This document shows, in pieces, positions 54,166 to 63,978 of a stretch of 64,000 bases of DNA (positions within the stretch are counted from its first letter, which is position 1; every line of letters starts with the position of its first letter). The position numbers were made by a program, and so were the translations under genes. The notes under the pieces were generated by a model that was given only the letters and a program-made list of their open reading frames with translations, was not told the origin of the DNA and ran no database searches. This stretch comes from Dyadobacter luteus (GTDB lineage: Bacteria; Bacteroidota; Bacteroidia; Cytophagales; Spirosomataceae): positions 434,001 through 498,000 of the forward strand of contig NZ_QNUL01000002.1 in the NCBI RefSeq assembly GCF_003383615.1, read 5' to 3'.

Positions 54166-56733
54166 ATGTGTCGTTTCCTTTTGTATTGCTCCGCTACCTT
54201 TTTATGTCTCTTCGTTTTCATTAGCTGTAAAACTGCAAATACCGAAATCCCGGAAGCAGGGGTTTCCTTCCAATTGAATCAACAAAGACAAAAATCAATT
54301 TCAGGAATAGAATATACCCTGGAGTTAGATATACCAAAGGTGAAAAGTGAAGCTATTAAAGGAAAAGAGATTGTCTCATTTGCTTTAACAGATATATCAA
54401 AACCGGTTGTTCTTGATTTTACAGCAGATTCATCCCATTTGTTATCAGTGAAGATAAAAGGGGAGGAGGCTGACTATCAGTTTGAAAACGGGCATATTGT
54501 GCTGGCTGAAAGTAGTCTGCAAAAGGGACGTAATGAGATCGAGATTAATTTTGTTGCAGGTGATATGTCTCTTAATCGAAGCGATGATTATCTGTACACA
54601 CTTTTTGTGCCAGACCGCGCTTCAAGCTGTTTTCCACTTTTTGACCAGCCTAATTTAAAAGCGGTTTATACGTTTTCCTTAAAAACACCTGCCGAATGGG
54701 AAGCGGTGGCCAATGGCGCTTTGTTGAATCAGACTACCGAAGGCAAAAAAAAGGTTTACCACTTCGCCAAAACGCAACCGATCAGCTCCTACCTTTTCGC
54801 ATTTGCTGCGGGTAAATTTTTTAAAACTACGGAAACTGTGAAGGGAAGGGAAATGACCATGTACTACCGTGAAACTGATGCCGGGAAAGTAGCAAAAAAC
54901 AGAACCGAAGTGTTCAGGTTGCACGCAGAGTCATTGGCATGGCTGGAAGATTATACTTCCATCAAATATCCCTTTGATAAGTTTGATTTTGCTCTGATTC
55001 CTTCTTTTCAATATGGAGGAATGGAGCATCCGGGAGCTGTTTTTTATAATGAGTCAGCACTTTTTCTGGACGAGAATGCTTCTGTCAACAAGAAAATGGC
55101 AAGGGCCAGCGTAATTGCTCATGAGTCGGCGCACATGTGGTTTGGCGACTTGGTGACTATGGATTGGTTTAACGACGTTTGGCTGAAAGAAGTGTTTGCC
55201 AATTTTATGGCTGCCAAAATCGTACATCCGAGTTTTCCTGAAATTAATCATGATTTACGTTTTCTGTTGGCGCATTATCCTGCAGCCTACGAAGTAGACC
55301 GGACCGCAGGCACAAATCCTATTTTGCAGGATCTTGGAAATATGCGTAATGCCGGAACGCTGTATGGTGCAATTATTTACCAAAAAGCACCGATTGTGAT
55401 GCGGCAGCTGGAGCGTAAGATCGGGGAAAAGCTGATGCGTGAGAGCCTTGCGGAATATTTGAAAAAGTTCTTTTTTGGTAATGCCCGCTGGGACGATCTG
55501 ATTGGTATTATTGATAGTAAAACGCCCCTCAATATTACGGAATGGAGTAATGTGTGGGTGAAAACCTCCGGGATGCCGGAGTATAACCTGCTTTCTGAAA
55601 ACGGCCCGTTAAGTATTCAGCAGGCGACAGATTCTGTGTCAGCACGTATATGGCAGCAATCGTTACATGCAAGGTGGAAGAAAGATGATACTTACAGCGA
55701 AAGTAGCCTCAATCTGGTCAATGCCAAGCCTTTGTTGGTAAGTGGATCGAAGGCAATGGTGTTCCCAAATTCGAGTGGCGTAGGTTACGGCTATTTCCGG
55801 ATGGACACTTTGAGCCGGAATTATTTCATCAGACATTATTACGATAAATCTGAAGCAGGTATGGATGATCCTGTATTCCGTGGAGCGATGCTTGTCAATA
55901 TCTGGGAGGCATTCCTGCGCAGCGATGGCGCAGAGCCGGAAGTCATGATTACGGCAATATCAGACATGCTTGTGAAAGAGGACAACCCGCTGCTGACAGA
56001 CTATCTGCTGGGAAATCTTCATTCGTTGTGGTGGAATTTTATATCTGATACCAACCGTCAGGGCCTGCAGGAGTATATGGAAACATTACTTTGGAAAAGA
56101 CTTACAACCATACCTGACAAGGGTATTAAAACATCTTATTTCAAAGCTTTTAAAAATGTGGTCAGAACGGCAGACGGATTGGCTAAACTTGAAAATCTCT
56201 GGAATGATAAACTGAAAGTAAAAGATCTGGTACTGTCGGAGGATGATAAAATAGGGCTTGCCTGCGAACTGGTTCTGAAGGGTGGGGATCAATATAACCG
56301 GATTTTGGAGAAGCAACTCGGTGAAACTAAAAATCCTGACCGAAAAGCAAAATTGAAATTTGTTGTACCCGCGCTTAGTAATGATCAGACGCAGAGAGAT
56401 GCGTTTTTCGAATCCTTAAAACTGGAAGAGAATCGGGAAAAAGAAGCCTGGGTTTTGGAAGGGTTGTCTTATCTGCATCATCCATTACGTCAGCAGAGCG
56501 CTGTGAAATACCTGAAACCTTCTTTGGATATGTTACAGGAAATTCAGCTTACCGGAGATATATTTTTCCCGACGCGCTGGACGAACACCACCTTTGCCGG
56601 TCATTCAGGGGCGGAAGCACAGAAAGTGGCTCAGACCTTCCTCTCAGAGCATCCGGATTATCCTTACTACCTCAGAAATAAAATTCTGCAGGCAACAGAT
56701 ATGCTGGATAGATCCGTTAAGTTGAAAAGGTAA
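54166..56733 (+). CDS. M1-family aminopeptidase lipoprotein
   Basis: 855 residues with a lipoprotein-like signal (MCRFLLYCSATFLCLFVFISC). The exopeptidase motif GGMEHPGA precedes the zinc site HESAH at 319-323, and the third ligand lies in WLKEVFANF 18 residues later. The C-terminal helical part is long and normal for M1. It trims N-terminal residues from peptides in the periplasm. Start: ATG at 54166; an in-frame TTG three codons before is unlikely. An AraC-family gene follows 24 bp later. Confidence 0.9.
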   Translation: MCRFLLYCSATFLCLFVFISCKTANTEIPEAGVSFQLNQQRQKSISGIEYTLELDIPKVKSEAIKGKEIVSFALTDISKPVVLDFTADSSHLLSVKIKGEEADYQFENGHIVLAESSLQKGRNEIEINFVAGDMSLNRSDDYLYTLFVPDRASSCFPLFDQPNLKAVYTFSLKTPAEWEAVANGALLNQTTEGKKKVYHFAKTQPISSYLFAFAAGKFFKTTETVKGREMTMYYRETDAGKVAKNRTEVFRLHAESLAWLEDYTSIKYPFDKFDFALIPSFQYGGMEHPGAVFYNESALFLDENASVNKKMARASVIAHESAHMWFGDLVTMDWFNDVWLKEVFANFMAAKIVHPSFPEINHDLRFLLAHYPAAYEVDRTAGTNPILQDLGNMRNAGTLYGAIIYQKAPIVMRQLERKIGEKLMRESLAEYLKKFFFGNARWDDLIGIIDSKTPLNITEWSNVWVKTSGMPEYNLLSENGPLSIQQATDSVSARIWQQSLHARWKKDDTYSESSLNLVNAKPLLVSGSKAMVFPNSSGVGYGYFRMDTLSRNYFIRHYYDKSEAGMDDPVFRGAMLVNIWEAFLRSDGAEPEVMITAISDMLVKEDNPLLTDYLLGNLHSLWWNFISDTNRQGLQEYMETLLWKRLTTIPDKGIKTSYFKAFKNVVRTADGLAKLENLWNDKLKVKDLVLSEDDKIGLACELVLKGGDQYNRILEKQLGETKNPDRKAKLKFVVPALSNDQTQRDAFFESLKLEENREKEAWVLEGLSYLHHPLRQQSAVKYLKPSLDMLQEIQLTGDIFFPTRWTNTTFAGHSGAEAQKVAQTFLSEHPDYPYYLRNKILQATDMLDRSVKLKR

Positions 56734-56757
56734 TCGGTGCAAGGAAATTCATTGAAA

Positions 56758-57618
56758 ATGGAAGTAAAGCAATCCATTCCACTTCATGTTCTGAGTGAAG
56801 ACAGCCATGATGGCGTATATCTGCACAAGATCCGGGTAATTGATCCCGAAAGACTGGATGCTATGGAGGCACACCGCGATGATCACTGTAACTTTTTCTT
56901 TCAGTTACAGGGCGAGAGCACGTTTATGGTGGACTTTCGGCAAATCTCCTTAAACGGGCCCGGCATATTCTGCATTTTTCCCGGACAAGTGCATTGGCCT
57001 GTTTCCATTGTGAACGCAAGCGGGTGGCTGTTGGCAGTGGACATGATGCTCTTGGGAGGTGTGTACCGTGAAACATTTGAAGAATACGTGATAAACGGAG
57101 ATGCGATCTCCGTAAAGTCTGAGCAGGCAGAGCAGTTGACCAGCAGTCTGACTATGCTTGAAACATTCAGGACCGATGATGGTATGCCAGGATTCAGACA
57201 ACAGCTCATTGCCGATATGATACAGGTTTGTCTGGGTGTTTTTGCTGCGATTATTCAAAGCAGCAAACAGGACAGAAGTACCGACCATACACGCCCTGCC
57301 AGGATCGCGCAACAGTTCAGGCAACTTTTGCGGAAAGAATATAAATCCGTAAAAAGTCCTGCTGCTTATGCCCATCTGTTGAATATCTCTCCATCGTATC
57401 TGACTGAAGCGGTGAGTCTTGCTACCGGTTTTCCCGCAGGATATTGGATACAGCAGGAAGTGATGATGGAAGCAAAACGGCTGCTGTATTACACAAATCT
57501 GGGTGTTAAAGAAATTGCCTTTTCATTAGGCTATGAGGATCATACCTACTTTTCGAGATTATTCAAAAAGGTAATTGGAGTGTCTCCGGGCCAGTTCAGA
57601 AGTGAATACCATAAATAG
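56758..57618 (+). CDS. AraC-family transcriptional regulator
   Basis: 286 residues from MEVKQSIPLHVLS. An N-terminal cupin-like sensor (GPGIFCIFPGQVHWP) precedes the two HTH repeats (SPAAYAHLLNISPSYLTEAVSLATG and GVKEIAFSLGYEDHTYFSRLFKKVIGVSPGQFR), clear AraC features. A GTG codon at 56737 could extend it by seven residues. It follows the M1 peptidase gene by 24 bp. Its downstream neighbour is a siderophore-interacting flavoprotein gene, a plausible target. Confidence 0.88.
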   Translation: MEVKQSIPLHVLSEDSHDGVYLHKIRVIDPERLDAMEAHRDDHCNFFFQLQGESTFMVDFRQISLNGPGIFCIFPGQVHWPVSIVNASGWLLAVDMMLLGGVYRETFEEYVINGDAISVKSEQAEQLTSSLTMLETFRTDDGMPGFRQQLIADMIQVCLGVFAAIIQSSKQDRSTDHTRPARIAQQFRQLLRKEYKSVKSPAAYAHLLNISPSYLTEAVSLATGFPAGYWIQQEVMMEAKRLLYYTNLGVKEIAFSLGYEDHTYFSRLFKKVIGVSPGQFRSEYHK

Positions 57619-57792
57619 TCCAATCATTACCCGCCTTTCTCTATTTGTGAATAGCTCGTTCAGGTATTGTTTTGTAAGCGCTTTGAAACAGACGGATGAG
57701 TGATCTGTCGCTATGCAGTTGATGAACTGATCGGTTTGTCTGCGGATTGTAGAGCAGTTGATTCAGAGCGATTTGAAAAAACAACTTATCGT

Positions 57793-58476
57793 ATGAATAT
57801 TATAAAACAAAAGGCACTGAGTTTAATAGAAAATGCATTTGGGAAAAGTGGCAGAGTACTTGCAGTAAGGGCCTGGGAGTCGGCTGGCTTCGTGGAGATA
57901 GATGTGCATTTTCCGGAAATGGTGATGTCGGGCTGGGAGAAAGTACAACACGCCAAGATAAAAGTAGGAGAGGGTGTTTACCGCGATTATACACCCGCAG
58001 GATGGGACAACGAAACCCATACCTGCACACTCTATGTGGATACGATGCACAATGGTCCGGGCAGCACATGGGCAAGCTCACTGCAAGTGGGAGATCCGAT
58101 AACTTACGTAGGGGTGAGCAACACATTTCACAAACCGCTATCGGGCAAAATGATTGTATTGGGGGATATGAGTGCACTCGGACATTATCTGGCTTTGCAA
58201 CAACTGGCCGCCGGACAATCAATTTCAGGAGCTATTGCGGTAGACGAGGAAGATATGGCCGAATTTGAGTCTACATTCAGGTGGAATGTCAAAGCAGTGA
58301 AAAAGAATGATGCGGGTGGCCTGGCATCCCTGCTACAGTGGACTCAGGATATAGACCTGACCAATACCGAAGTTTTCATAGCAGGACATATTCCGACAGG
58401 GATTCAGCTCAGAAAGGAATTAAAAAAGCGTAAGGACCAGCCCAACAGTGTGAGGGTACAGGGATTTTGGTCATAA
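57793..58476 (+). CDS. siderophore-interacting FAD protein (SIP) family ferric reductase
   Basis: 227 residues from MNIIKQKALSLIENAFG. The flavin motif RDYTPAGWD and the NADPH-side LGDMSALGHYLALQQL fit the SIP/FAD-binding-9 fold, which reduces iron in siderophores. A frame beginning at 57700 adds 31 unlikely residues. It is downstream of an AraC-family gene, a common regulator arrangement for iron genes. Confidence 0.85.
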   Translation: MNIIKQKALSLIENAFGKSGRVLAVRAWESAGFVEIDVHFPEMVMSGWEKVQHAKIKVGEGVYRDYTPAGWDNETHTCTLYVDTMHNGPGSTWASSLQVGDPITYVGVSNTFHKPLSGKMIVLGDMSALGHYLALQQLAAGQSISGAIAVDEEDMAEFESTFRWNVKAVKKNDAGGLASLLQWTQDIDLTNTEVFIAGHIPTGIQLRKELKKRKDQPNSVRVQGFWS

Positions 58477-58480
58477 ATGC

Positions 58481-58508
58481 AACAAGGCCGGTGTATGCCG
58501 GCCTTGTC
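58481..58508. terminator. bidirectional terminator between convergent SIP and S9 genes
   Basis: ACAAGGCCGG (58482-58491) and CCGGCCTTGT (58498-58507) pair perfectly with a 6-base loop. It lies 5 bp after the SIP stop and 20 bp from the S9 stop. No T run is present. Confidence 0.72.
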
Positions 58509-58527
58509 GTACTCATTCAGAATAAAC

Positions 58528-60696
58528 CTATTTCTCTCCTACGTACCTCTCAAAAAACTCATAAATACGAAGTGTTCTATCTATACGCTGGCGAGGATTA
58601 CCTGTACGGCTCAGCTCATGAGTTCCGCCTGGCATTCTTACATACTCCACATCCCTTCCCAGAATCTTCAGGCTTTTGTACAAAAGCTCGCTTTGGATCA
58701 CGCCGGTTCTCAAATCATTTTCGCCGTGTTTGATCAGCAGCGGTGTATGGATATGCTCAACAAATGACTGAGGAGAATTGGCATCCATGATTTTCTTAAT
58801 CTCGTTTTGCCATGGGTAACCGCCGAAGTAGTTCGGAACCAGATTCCAGGCATTGCCTTCTCCCATAAAAGTAGTCAGTTCATAAACACCGCGTTGAGCG
58901 TGTGCTGCTTTAAACCGGTTGTCGTGCCCTACAATCCAGGCGGTAAGATAGCCGGCATATGACCCTCCCGTAATGACCTGTCGTGCAGTATCGGCCCATG
59001 ATTCCTTTGCTGCATCCGAGGCCGCAGCCAGTACATCCGAAGCTGGACCCGTGCCCCAGTCCTGGAAGTTGGCTTTCATGAAATCAAGACCGTAACCTCC
59101 CGAGCCGCGCGGGTTGGCGTAAACCACTCCATATCCCTGTGAGCAGAAAAACTGGAATTCATGCCACATCGAAATTTCGCCAGGTCCCCACATGGCCGTT
59201 GGTCCACCGTGCATTTGTACAAGCAGAGGATATTTTTTACCCGCTTCGGTTTGTGATGGCTTCATCACCCAATATTCAATCGTCTGCCCTTTGGTGTTGG
59301 TCAGAGTTCTTTTCTCCGGATAACTGAGTAGTTTCCCTTTCAACCATTCGGTATTGTGATTGCTTCTTTTTGTTTCAGTCTGAAAACTTGCATCTGCCGT
59401 GTATAATTCGCTTGGATTTGCCACTTCGGTTTTTGAGAAAATTACCAAATTGGATGCTACATCGAAGCTGTTGATGCCAATATTATAACCAGTAAGCTGG
59501 TTGATTCTTTTGCTTACCACATTCATACGGTACACTGGAAATCCACCATTCGAAGCTGCAGTGAAATACAACGACTTACTGTCGGGTGACCAGGTGAGGT
59601 TAGCGGCACTGCGATCAAAGGCCGAAACGTAAGGACGTGCTTCCGAGCCCAAAGTAAGCACACCTATATGTCCCTGATCCAGTGTAGCCGGTTTAAGAGC
59701 AGCAGCGGAAGTGATATAGGCCAGATATCTGTTGTCTTTGGAAATAGTCGGCTGACTGAAGCTATAGTTGGGATCACTCAACAGTGTTACCGGAGCACTG
59801 CCGTCAGCATTGGTGCGTATAATACGGCTGGTTTTGCTGCGGTCAGGATGTTGCAGACTGTCGCCTTGTGTTACCATGATGATTTTGCCATCGGGCGTCC
59901 AGCTGGCCTGGGTATAGCTGTAAAAACCCCGTGTTACAGGTTTTGGCCTGGCACCTTCTTTTACTTCTACTGTATAAAGGTGAGAGAAACTTAGTTCAGG
60001 CTGAGTCGTAGATTCGCCCTGAAAGTTAAGCCTGTTGATCACCTTGGCTTTTTTGTCTTCGATATCTTTATTCAGATATGCCCTGATTTCTTCTATGGAA
60101 CCGTCAGGGTTAGGTTTGGTGTCTTTGGCTGGTTTGATAAAATTATTGTCCGAAAAGCCTGGTTTTTCCAAGGACCAGACAGGGACTTTACCTGTCGGAT
60201 TCAAGACGGAGTCCTTCAATATTTCCTGCAATGATAAACCTGCTGAAAAAAGAATCCTGCTTCCGTCGGCAGACCATTTCGGGTTGCCAGCCCCATAAGG
60301 CAAACTTGTCAATTGCCATGCTTCACCACCGTTAATGGGAAGAATAAAAAGCTGATTTTTTTCCTTCACTTTTCTGACAAAAACGAGCTTGCTACCGTCA
60401 GGAGACCAGTCTGGTTGGGAAGCACTTTCGCTTCCACGCGTTAGGGCCACGGGTTCATTTTTATTATCCAGATCCACCAGATAAAGATGCGTACGGTATT
60501 CATACTCGAATGGCGTATCAGCCTGGGGTTCCGTGGTGAGCAGGGTGTATACAGCGCGCTTTTCACCTGGTGCTATGGCCACATTGCCGACCTGTTTGAT
60601 TTTGGTAAGGTCACTTGCTTTGATTTTTTCTTTGGACTGCGCTCTCGTAGAGAAGCTCAGAGTAGTTAACAGAAAAAAAACATATAATTTCTTCAT
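58528..60696 (-). CDS. S9-family peptidase, secreted
   Basis: 722 residues from MKKLYVFFLLTTLSFSTRAQ (signal peptide). The propeller part contains repeats such as QPDWSPDGSKLVFVRK and NPKWSADGSRILFSAG. The catalytic domain has Ser579 in ITGGSYAGY, Asp in HGENDLRTG and His in MPGGTHELSRTG. It hydrolyses peptides in the periplasm. A frame from 60747 is longer but lacks support. It is the second S9 peptidase in this window. Confidence 0.9.
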   Translation of the reverse strand: MKKLYVFFLLTTLSFSTRAQSKEKIKASDLTKIKQVGNVAIAPGEKRAVYTLLTTEPQADTPFEYEYRTHLYLVDLDNKNEPVALTRGSESASQPDWSPDGSKLVFVRKVKEKNQLFILPINGGEAWQLTSLPYGAGNPKWSADGSRILFSAGLSLQEILKDSVLNPTGKVPVWSLEKPGFSDNNFIKPAKDTKPNPDGSIEEIRAYLNKDIEDKKAKVINRLNFQGESTTQPELSFSHLYTVEVKEGARPKPVTRGFYSYTQASWTPDGKIIMVTQGDSLQHPDRSKTSRIIRTNADGSAPVTLLSDPNYSFSQPTISKDNRYLAYITSAAALKPATLDQGHIGVLTLGSEARPYVSAFDRSAANLTWSPDSKSLYFTAASNGGFPVYRMNVVSKRINQLTGYNIGINSFDVASNLVIFSKTEVANPSELYTADASFQTETKRSNHNTEWLKGKLLSYPEKRTLTNTKGQTIEYWVMKPSQTEAGKKYPLLVQMHGGPTAMWGPGEISMWHEFQFFCSQGYGVVYANPRGSGGYGLDFMKANFQDWGTGPASDVLAAASDAAKESWADTARQVITGGSYAGYLTAWIVGHDNRFKAAHAQRGVYELTTFMGEGNAWNLVPNYFGGYPWQNEIKKIMDANSPQSFVEHIHTPLLIKHGENDLRTGVIQSELLYKSLKILGRDVEYVRMPGGTHELSRTGNPRQRIDRTLRIYEFFERYVGEK

Positions 60697-60841
60697 GCGT
60701 TTATGAAAAAGTAGTTTTAGGATTAAATCATGATGACAATCCTTCAATTTAGTAAAAACAGCTTACAAAACTCTCCGGGATAAGTAAACAAGGATTTGAT
60801 AAAGCGTTTTGCTGTTGAGCCCCGCCAAGTGCATGGATGGA

Positions 60842-61822
60842 CTAAAGAAAGGAAACGCCTACATCCGGATATTTGACTTTACCCTTAGTTTTATCAAGAT
60901 GTTTCAGTACCCTCAGCGGGTCTCCGATAGGCTCATCAGCCAGATCAAAAGTGCCATAGTGCATCGGAATCATGTAACTGGCACCCGTATCCTGAAAAGC
61001 CCTGAAAGCATCCGCAGGAGAAGTATGACTCTGTGCCATGATGAATTCGGGCTTGTATGCGCCTATGCCTACCAGACAATAATCTATTTCATGAAAAATT
61101 TGTCCGGCCGTTTTGAAATGACTGCCATAACCGGAGTCTCCACAGAAATAAATGGTTTTGCCTGCGCACTGAATCATGAACCCACCCCAGAGCCGGAGGT
61201 TTGTATCTCCGATCAGACGTCTACCCCAATGTCTGGAAGGCATGTAAGTAATTTTTAATTCAGGTTGTGTATTGTATTGCTGATACCATCCGGCTTGCTG
61301 AATCCTGCTACTTTTTGTGAAAGAGAAAAGCAGCTTTTCCATATTGAGCCCCGACAACCAAGTCGTGTCAGGATTATTTTCTGCTAAAAAACGTATGGTT
61401 TTTTCGTCGCAATGATCGCGGTGATCATGAGAAATAAGAATATAATCCAGTTGGCGGAAATCCTCAGGCGCTACAGGTAACGGACTTAGCCGGCGAAGAA
61501 AGCGGCTGTCAAAGAATAATGGATCAATCAGCATGGTGATTCCGCTCAACCGTATAAAGAAAGACGCATGTCCAAGCCATACGCATACATCTTTGTCATG
61601 CTTCAAAAAATCGCAATGTTCCGCCTGGTTCAGTCTCCACTTGTCATTTTGCTTTTCGACCTTTTGAGGATTTTTCTGCAATTGCCATTTAAACAGAAGT
61701 TTTAAAGAATCGTTGAAAGGAAATTCCTGATTTAAAAATCGGCCTTTTTCATTAACAGGTGTGCCCTCCCAGTCAAAAGGAAGGGGTACATATGGTAGAT
61801 CAGGGTTGGATATGAAAGGCAT
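60842..61822 (-). CDS. metallo-beta-lactamase-fold hydrolase, NAPE-PLD/UlaG-like
   Basis: 326 residues. The zinc motif YILISHDHRDHCDEKTI carries HxHxDH; the earlier VWLGHASFFIRLSGITMLIDPLFFD and the later YFCGDSGYGSHF, IPMHYGTFDLADEP fit the NAPE-PLD-like group of phosphodiesterase/lactonase proteins. It is cytosolic as far as visible. The substrate is unknown. Confidence 0.87.
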   Translation of the reverse strand: MPFISNPDLPYVPLPFDWEGTPVNEKGRFLNQEFPFNDSLKLLFKWQLQKNPQKVEKQNDKWRLNQAEHCDFLKHDKDVCVWLGHASFFIRLSGITMLIDPLFFDSRFLRRLSPLPVAPEDFRQLDYILISHDHRDHCDEKTIRFLAENNPDTTWLSGLNMEKLLFSFTKSSRIQQAGWYQQYNTQPELKITYMPSRHWGRRLIGDTNLRLWGGFMIQCAGKTIYFCGDSGYGSHFKTAGQIFHEIDYCLVGIGAYKPEFIMAQSHTSPADAFRAFQDTGASYMIPMHYGTFDLADEPIGDPLRVLKHLDKTKGKVKYPDVGVSFL

Positions 61823-61915
61823 TGGCGGCTAAGGGACTGAATGAACAATAGTTTTTACAGCGTGGGCGTCCGGGCCTCCACTGTATCTCCCTTAAAGCTC
61901 GTTAAAAATCTCAAT

Positions 61916-61957
61916 TCTAAAAAACACAGCAGGATTTCGCGGATGAAATCCTGCTGT
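61916..61957 (-). terminator. strong hairpin terminator of the VOC gene
   Basis: ACAGCAGGATTTC (61926-61938) and GAAATCCTGCTGT (61945-61957) form a perfect 13-bp stem with a 6-base loop; an A run at 61919-61924 gives a T run on the minus strand, 17 bp after the VOC stop. Confidence 0.88.
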
Positions 61958-61974
61958 ATAAATATATCCGGATC

Positions 61975-62439
61975 TTAGTTCGGGGATGGAGCATATCTGA
62001 CGATGTCTATTGCAATGCCATTGGGATCAGAAATCGCAAAATGCCTGTCTCCCCAGGGCTCGTCCCGCATGTCGATTCTGATTTCAACGCCTTTCTTTTT
62101 CAGTTCTTCATGTAGTTCATCTACGTTTTCTACCTCTATAGTCAGGTACATGCCCTTTCCTGCAAAGGGAGCGTGGAATAGAGGTTGCTGTGAAGCGTGT
62201 TCAGGTAAAAGAAAACTGATCTCAGAGCTCTTATCGGGCGTGTGCAGCAACAAATAAAAGTCATTTTCGAATGTGATGCCGAAATGAAGAACTGACGTAT
62301 AAAACTCTTTGGTCTCGGCTAATTTTCCGGTTACAATTCCTGCGTTTAGTTTCATCTTACGAATGGTTTTATCGGGTGACTGAGAAAAACTATGAGCAGC
62401 TGTGCCCACAATCAGAAAAAGAGAAAGTATGTATTTCAT
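61975..62439 (-). CDS. exported VOC (glyoxalase/bleomycin-resistance-like) protein
   Basis: 154 residues. A signal peptide (MKYILSLFLIVGTAAHSFSQ) precedes a VOC fold (GIVTGKLAETKEFYTSVLHFGI, EVENVDELHEELKKKGVEI, ISDPNGIAIDIV). Most VOC proteins are cytosolic, so export is unusual. The activity is unknown. Confidence 0.82.
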   Translation of the reverse strand: MKYILSLFLIVGTAAHSFSQSPDKTIRKMKLNAGIVTGKLAETKEFYTSVLHFGITFENDFYLLLHTPDKSSEISFLLPEHASQQPLFHAPFAGKGMYLTIEVENVDELHEELKKKGVEIRIDMRDEPWGDRHFAISDPNGIAIDIVRYAPSPN

Positions 62440-62530
62440 GTTACAATAAGGCTGATGGTTGACTCTGCAAAGTTGCGAAGGTCAACAGTGCCACGATTGT
62501 AAAAATCGGACATAATTACTTTGGAAATGG

Positions 62531-63334
62531 CTATATCACCGAAGGAGTCAGGCCTGAGAAATGTTTGAATTCTTTAATAAAGTGAGCCTGATCATAATAA
62601 TGGTCTTCTGTAGGAATGCTTTGATTCCTGTCAGTAGACTCATTCACCTTTTGCTCCAATGCATTTTGAAAACGAATGATTTTGCTGAAAGTTTTGGGAG
62701 AGTCGCCTATGTAGCGATCAAATAACCTGCGTAGTTGCCTGCTGCTTAGGCCGGTATCGAGCTGTGTTTCGATATTGACGGCTCCATTTGTAGACATGAT
62801 GATTTCCAGGGCAGCGTAAAAGCGGCAGTCCTGCTGAATGCTTAAGCCGGATATAAGCCTGCTGAAATAACTGTCCAATATGGTGCTGATCTCAGTTGTT
62901 GTATTTTTATGAGAAAACTGATTTTCAATAAACTTCGATGTATCCGGTGCTACGTTCGCAAGGTGCTCAAAGCGGTCGGTGAGATCCGAAGCATCTGTGC
63001 GGAAAAGTACGGGAAATGCAGACGGGAAAAACCGGATTCCCACATAATCGAATGTGTGGCCAATACTGAACTCGGTATATTTATTACAAAGTCCCATTAC
63101 AAAATTCTCCGACGGATTATTCAGCTCAAAGAAAATATCAATACATCCGTCTGCGACAATCCGGTATTGAAAATTTTCGGTCAGTGGGCTTTGTGTCCGA
63201 AGTCTCCAGTAGCAGTAAATATAACGGCTGACCGGTTCGCAGGGGCACACTTCCTGATAAGCCACCTGGCTTGCCGGCAGAAGTAATGGCTGCAGCGGCC
63301 GGTACAATTTTCGAAGATCCGTTTCCTTATTCAC
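62531..63334 (-). CDS. AraC-family regulator with DUF6597-like sensor, GTG start
   Basis: 267 residues from a GTG start (no ATG upstream in frame near the family start). The N-terminal YCYWRLRTQSPLTENFQYRIVADGCIDIFFEL matches the DUF6597 sensor domain; the C-terminal LSSRQLRRLFDRYIGDSPKTFSKIIRFQNAL is the AraC DNA-binding end. It follows the CatA-like gene by 17 bp on the same strand, so it may be cotranscribed. Targets are unknown. Confidence 0.82.
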   Translation of the reverse strand: MNKETDLRKLYRPLQPLLLPASQVAYQEVCPCEPVSRYIYCYWRLRTQSPLTENFQYRIVADGCIDIFFELNNPSENFVMGLCNKYTEFSIGHTFDYVGIRFFPSAFPVLFRTDASDLTDRFEHLANVAPDTSKFIENQFSHKNTTTEISTILDSYFSRLISGLSIQQDCRFYAALEIIMSTNGAVNIETQLDTGLSSRQLRRLFDRYIGDSPKTFSKIIRFQNALEQKVNESTDRNQSIPTEDHYYDQAHFIKEFKHFSGLTPSVI

Positions 63335-63351
63335 AACAATGGTTTTATATC

Positions 63352-63978
63352 TCAGACTTCATTCATCAGTCTCTGAAAAGTGTCCACATACTCGCCTACA
63401 TGTATACCGTCCATGAGTGCGTGGTGCACGTGTATGGAGACGGGCATAGTCAACTTATCACCCTGTTTTGTCATTTTCCCAAATGAAATTTTGGGCACGC
63501 TATCAGGAAATGAAAAATTGCGTGCGTGCGACATAGATGTAAATTTAAGCCAGGGCAAAGATGAATAATGAATCACATCATCTGCAATATGTTCCGGGAA
63601 AATGGACGGAGCAACTTGTATTCTGGCAATTTCTTCATCACATGCCTGCTTAAAAATACTGAAATCAGCATGGTAAGGCATGTAGCTGAATGCGAAAGTT
63701 CCATTCTCACGCCCTATGGTTGCAGACGCGGACACTACATCGTGTACCACAATCTGTTTTTCAGTATTGATCCGGTAGCGGAACGGTTCAGTCAAATTGA
63801 CTGCAGTGAGGGACTTATGCAGATAATGAAGGAAAAACGAATGGTTTTGTTCCTTTGCGGTTCTGTAAGCTACTGTGCAGTCAATATCCACGCAAACGCC
63901 GAAAAACGGCTCGTCAAACTGGCTGAAAAACTGAAAATGTTCTTTTCGCGGCCAGTTATCCAAATCAAGTAATTTCAT
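63352..63978 (-). CDS. CatA-like chloramphenicol acetyltransferase family protein
   Basis: 208 residues. The catalytic motif HVHHALMDGIHVGEYVDTF carries the HHxxxDG signature of type A chloramphenicol acetyltransferases; PKISFGKM and the N-terminal DLDNWPRKEHFQFFSQF are also typical, and the length is near the usual 210-220. It moves an acetyl group from acetyl-CoA onto a hydroxyl. Whether it gives chloramphenicol resistance cannot be told. The active-site neighbourhood (HHALMDG) differs from the classical HHAVCDG. Confidence 0.85.
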   Translation of the reverse strand: MKLLDLDNWPRKEHFQFFSQFDEPFFGVCVDIDCTVAYRTAKEQNHSFFLHYLHKSLTAVNLTEPFRYRINTEKQIVVHDVVSASATIGRENGTFAFSYMPYHADFSIFKQACDEEIARIQVAPSIFPEHIADDVIHYSSLPWLKFTSMSHARNFSFPDSVPKISFGKMTKQGDKLTMPVSIHVHHALMDGIHVGEYVDTFQRLMNEV

